DNA of 16,364 nucleotides from Deltaproteobacteria bacterium (lineage in GTDB: Bacteria > Bdellovibrionota_C > UBA2361 > SZUA-149 > JAITKM01), in contig JAITKM010000043.1 in assembly GCA_031278395.1 (NCBI GenBank), forward strand, positions 1 through 16,364. The letters run 5' to 3'. A model generated the notes under the pieces. The model worked only from the letters and a program-made list of their open reading frames with translations, did no database searches and was not told the DNA's origin. Positions 15,810 through 16,364 of the stretch are shown in pieces (position 1 is the first letter of the stretch; every line of letters starts with the position of its first letter). Position numbers and translations under genes: made by a program.

Positions 15810-16239
15810 TAAATTAGCACGTGGTGAGTTAAGAGGAAATGAACCTTACGCTGAGTCTCATGCTGATAACTCGTGTGCCATAGAAAAATCAATAGATCAC
15901 AATCAAAAGAACATCTTTGGGGGCAAAGCGTCTACAGGGGTTAATATGGATATTAGTAAAGGAGGAGGAGGTAGCACCGGTTTTTCAGGAACAGATACGG
16001 ATCATATATCATTTTTTAAGGCTTATATGTCGTTTATACTATCATCTCTAATAGTTCAGAAAATTTTAATTGTTCTGTTTTTATTAATAGTTGGTTATCC
16101 GCTGGCTTTTGGAATTCGTTGGGCAATTGGAAAAGAAGATTTTGATTTTCAAGAACAATCTGAATATACAAGTTATGATTATGAATCTGACGCGAGACAA
16201 CTTAAGAAAGCTTCATTTTTCCAAAAAATCCTTCGCTAG
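15796..16239 (+). CDS. Glycine-rich single-TM protein of unknown function
   Basis: A 147-aa protein with no family I recognise. Residues 1-55 are polar; a GGGGSTGFSG run at 56-65 looks like a flexible linker; a long hydrophobic stretch (about 73-110, containing SFILSSLIVQKILIVLFLLIVGY) would span the membrane once or as a tight hairpin; the tail is strongly acidic and Tyr-rich (DFDFQEQSEYTSYDYES) and ends basic (KKASFFQKILR). The ATG at 15796 lies inside the end of the FlhB-like gene (14-base overlap), implying translational coupling. Position directly after a membrane kinase makes it a candidate substrate or partner; the Tyr/Ser/Thr-rich segments fit this but do not prove it. Confidence 0.7.
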   Translation: MTYYNKLARGELRGNEPYAESHADNSCAIEKSIDHNQKNIFGGKASTGVNMDISKGGGGSTGFSGTDTDHISFFKAYMSFILSSLIVQKILIVLFLLIVGYPLAFGIRWAIGKEDFDFQEQSEYTSYDYESDARQLKKASFFQKILR

Positions 16240-16281
16240 ACTAAGAGTAATCGAAACTCACTACTTTCATTGGAATTTGTA

Positions 16282-16364
16282 GCTTTTTCTTAGTTTTTTC
16301 CTGGTTTTTTCTGGCTTTTTTTTTGGTATGGGGTTACTTTTTTTCTGGCTGGTTTTTTTCTGGT
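16282..16364 (-). repeat. Inverted copy of the A/C-rich repeat family
   Basis: Read on the minus strand this T/G-rich end contains the exact 19-bp unit GTAACCCCATACCAAAAAA (16319-16337) and, with flanking A-runs, a 25-base match in total (16319-16343) to 13702-13726 in opposite orientation. It is surrounded by further A-run/CCAG units (AACCAGCCAG, AAAGCCAG, AAACCAGG). It begins right after the last gene of the kinase block and continues beyond the window. Confidence 0.78.

Noticed and set aside
16240-16300. Terminator after the kinase operon (CTAAGA...TCTTAG then T-run)
   Set aside because: The 6-bp stem would need a loop of about 49 bases, and the T-run belongs to the repeat.

Overview
The window is AT-rich (roughly one third G+C by eye), uses the standard code, and is densely packed with genes. 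It looks like the chromosome of a Gram-negative-type bacterium from a poorly sampled lineage. It has peptidoglycan lipid-cycle genes (mraY, ftsW, murG), lipoprotein signal peptides, a periplasmic-type cyclophilin, an LplT-Aas lysophospholipid-recycling fusion and tRNAs with genomically encoded CCA ends. A stand-alone FlhB-type cytoplasmic domain suggests flagella or a related export apparatus elsewhere in the genome. I cannot fix the phylum from the sequence; a deep-branching or candidate lineage is an inference.

Layout. 1-307: non-coding, with a perfect 12-bp hairpin. 308-1547 (+): an AAA/DUF4143 ATPase split by a single-base frameshift near 1001. 1554-5621 (-): a HEAT-like lipoprotein followed by a giant MFS / PlsC / acyl-ligase fusion. 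5750-7195 (-): fused SpmA-SpmB membrane protein. 7361-7477 (+): promoter and tRNA-Gln. 7509-8927 (-): cyclophilin then CorC, a two-gene operon. 9094-12597 (-): mraY-ftsW-murG, a reduced dcw segment without murD. 12704-12898 (-): a small four-cysteine protein with a good intrinsic terminator that sits just upstream of mraY. 12899-13246: a divergent, very AT-rich spacer with a perfect 18-bp inverted repeat. 13247-13537 (+): a 96-aa lipoprotein. 13649-13746: an imperfect 19-bp repeat array. 13792-13869 (+): tRNA-Glu. 14016-16239 (+): a tight three-gene set of a Ser/Thr protein kinase fused to a DUF5658-like membrane domain, a free FlhB C-terminal-domain protein, and a glycine-rich one-TM protein. 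16282-16364: an inverted copy of the repeat family.

Most of the left and centre is envelope housekeeping: lipid II synthesis, transport and polymerisation, phospholipid repair, proline isomerisation and CBS-domain ion handling. The most unusual part is the right-hand block, where a membrane-anchored kinase of uncommon architecture is apparently co-transcribed with an export-switch-like domain and an orphan membrane protein. This block and tRNA-Glu are bracketed by oppositely oriented copies of one A/C-rich repeat. Whether this is a functional signalling/export unit is inference.
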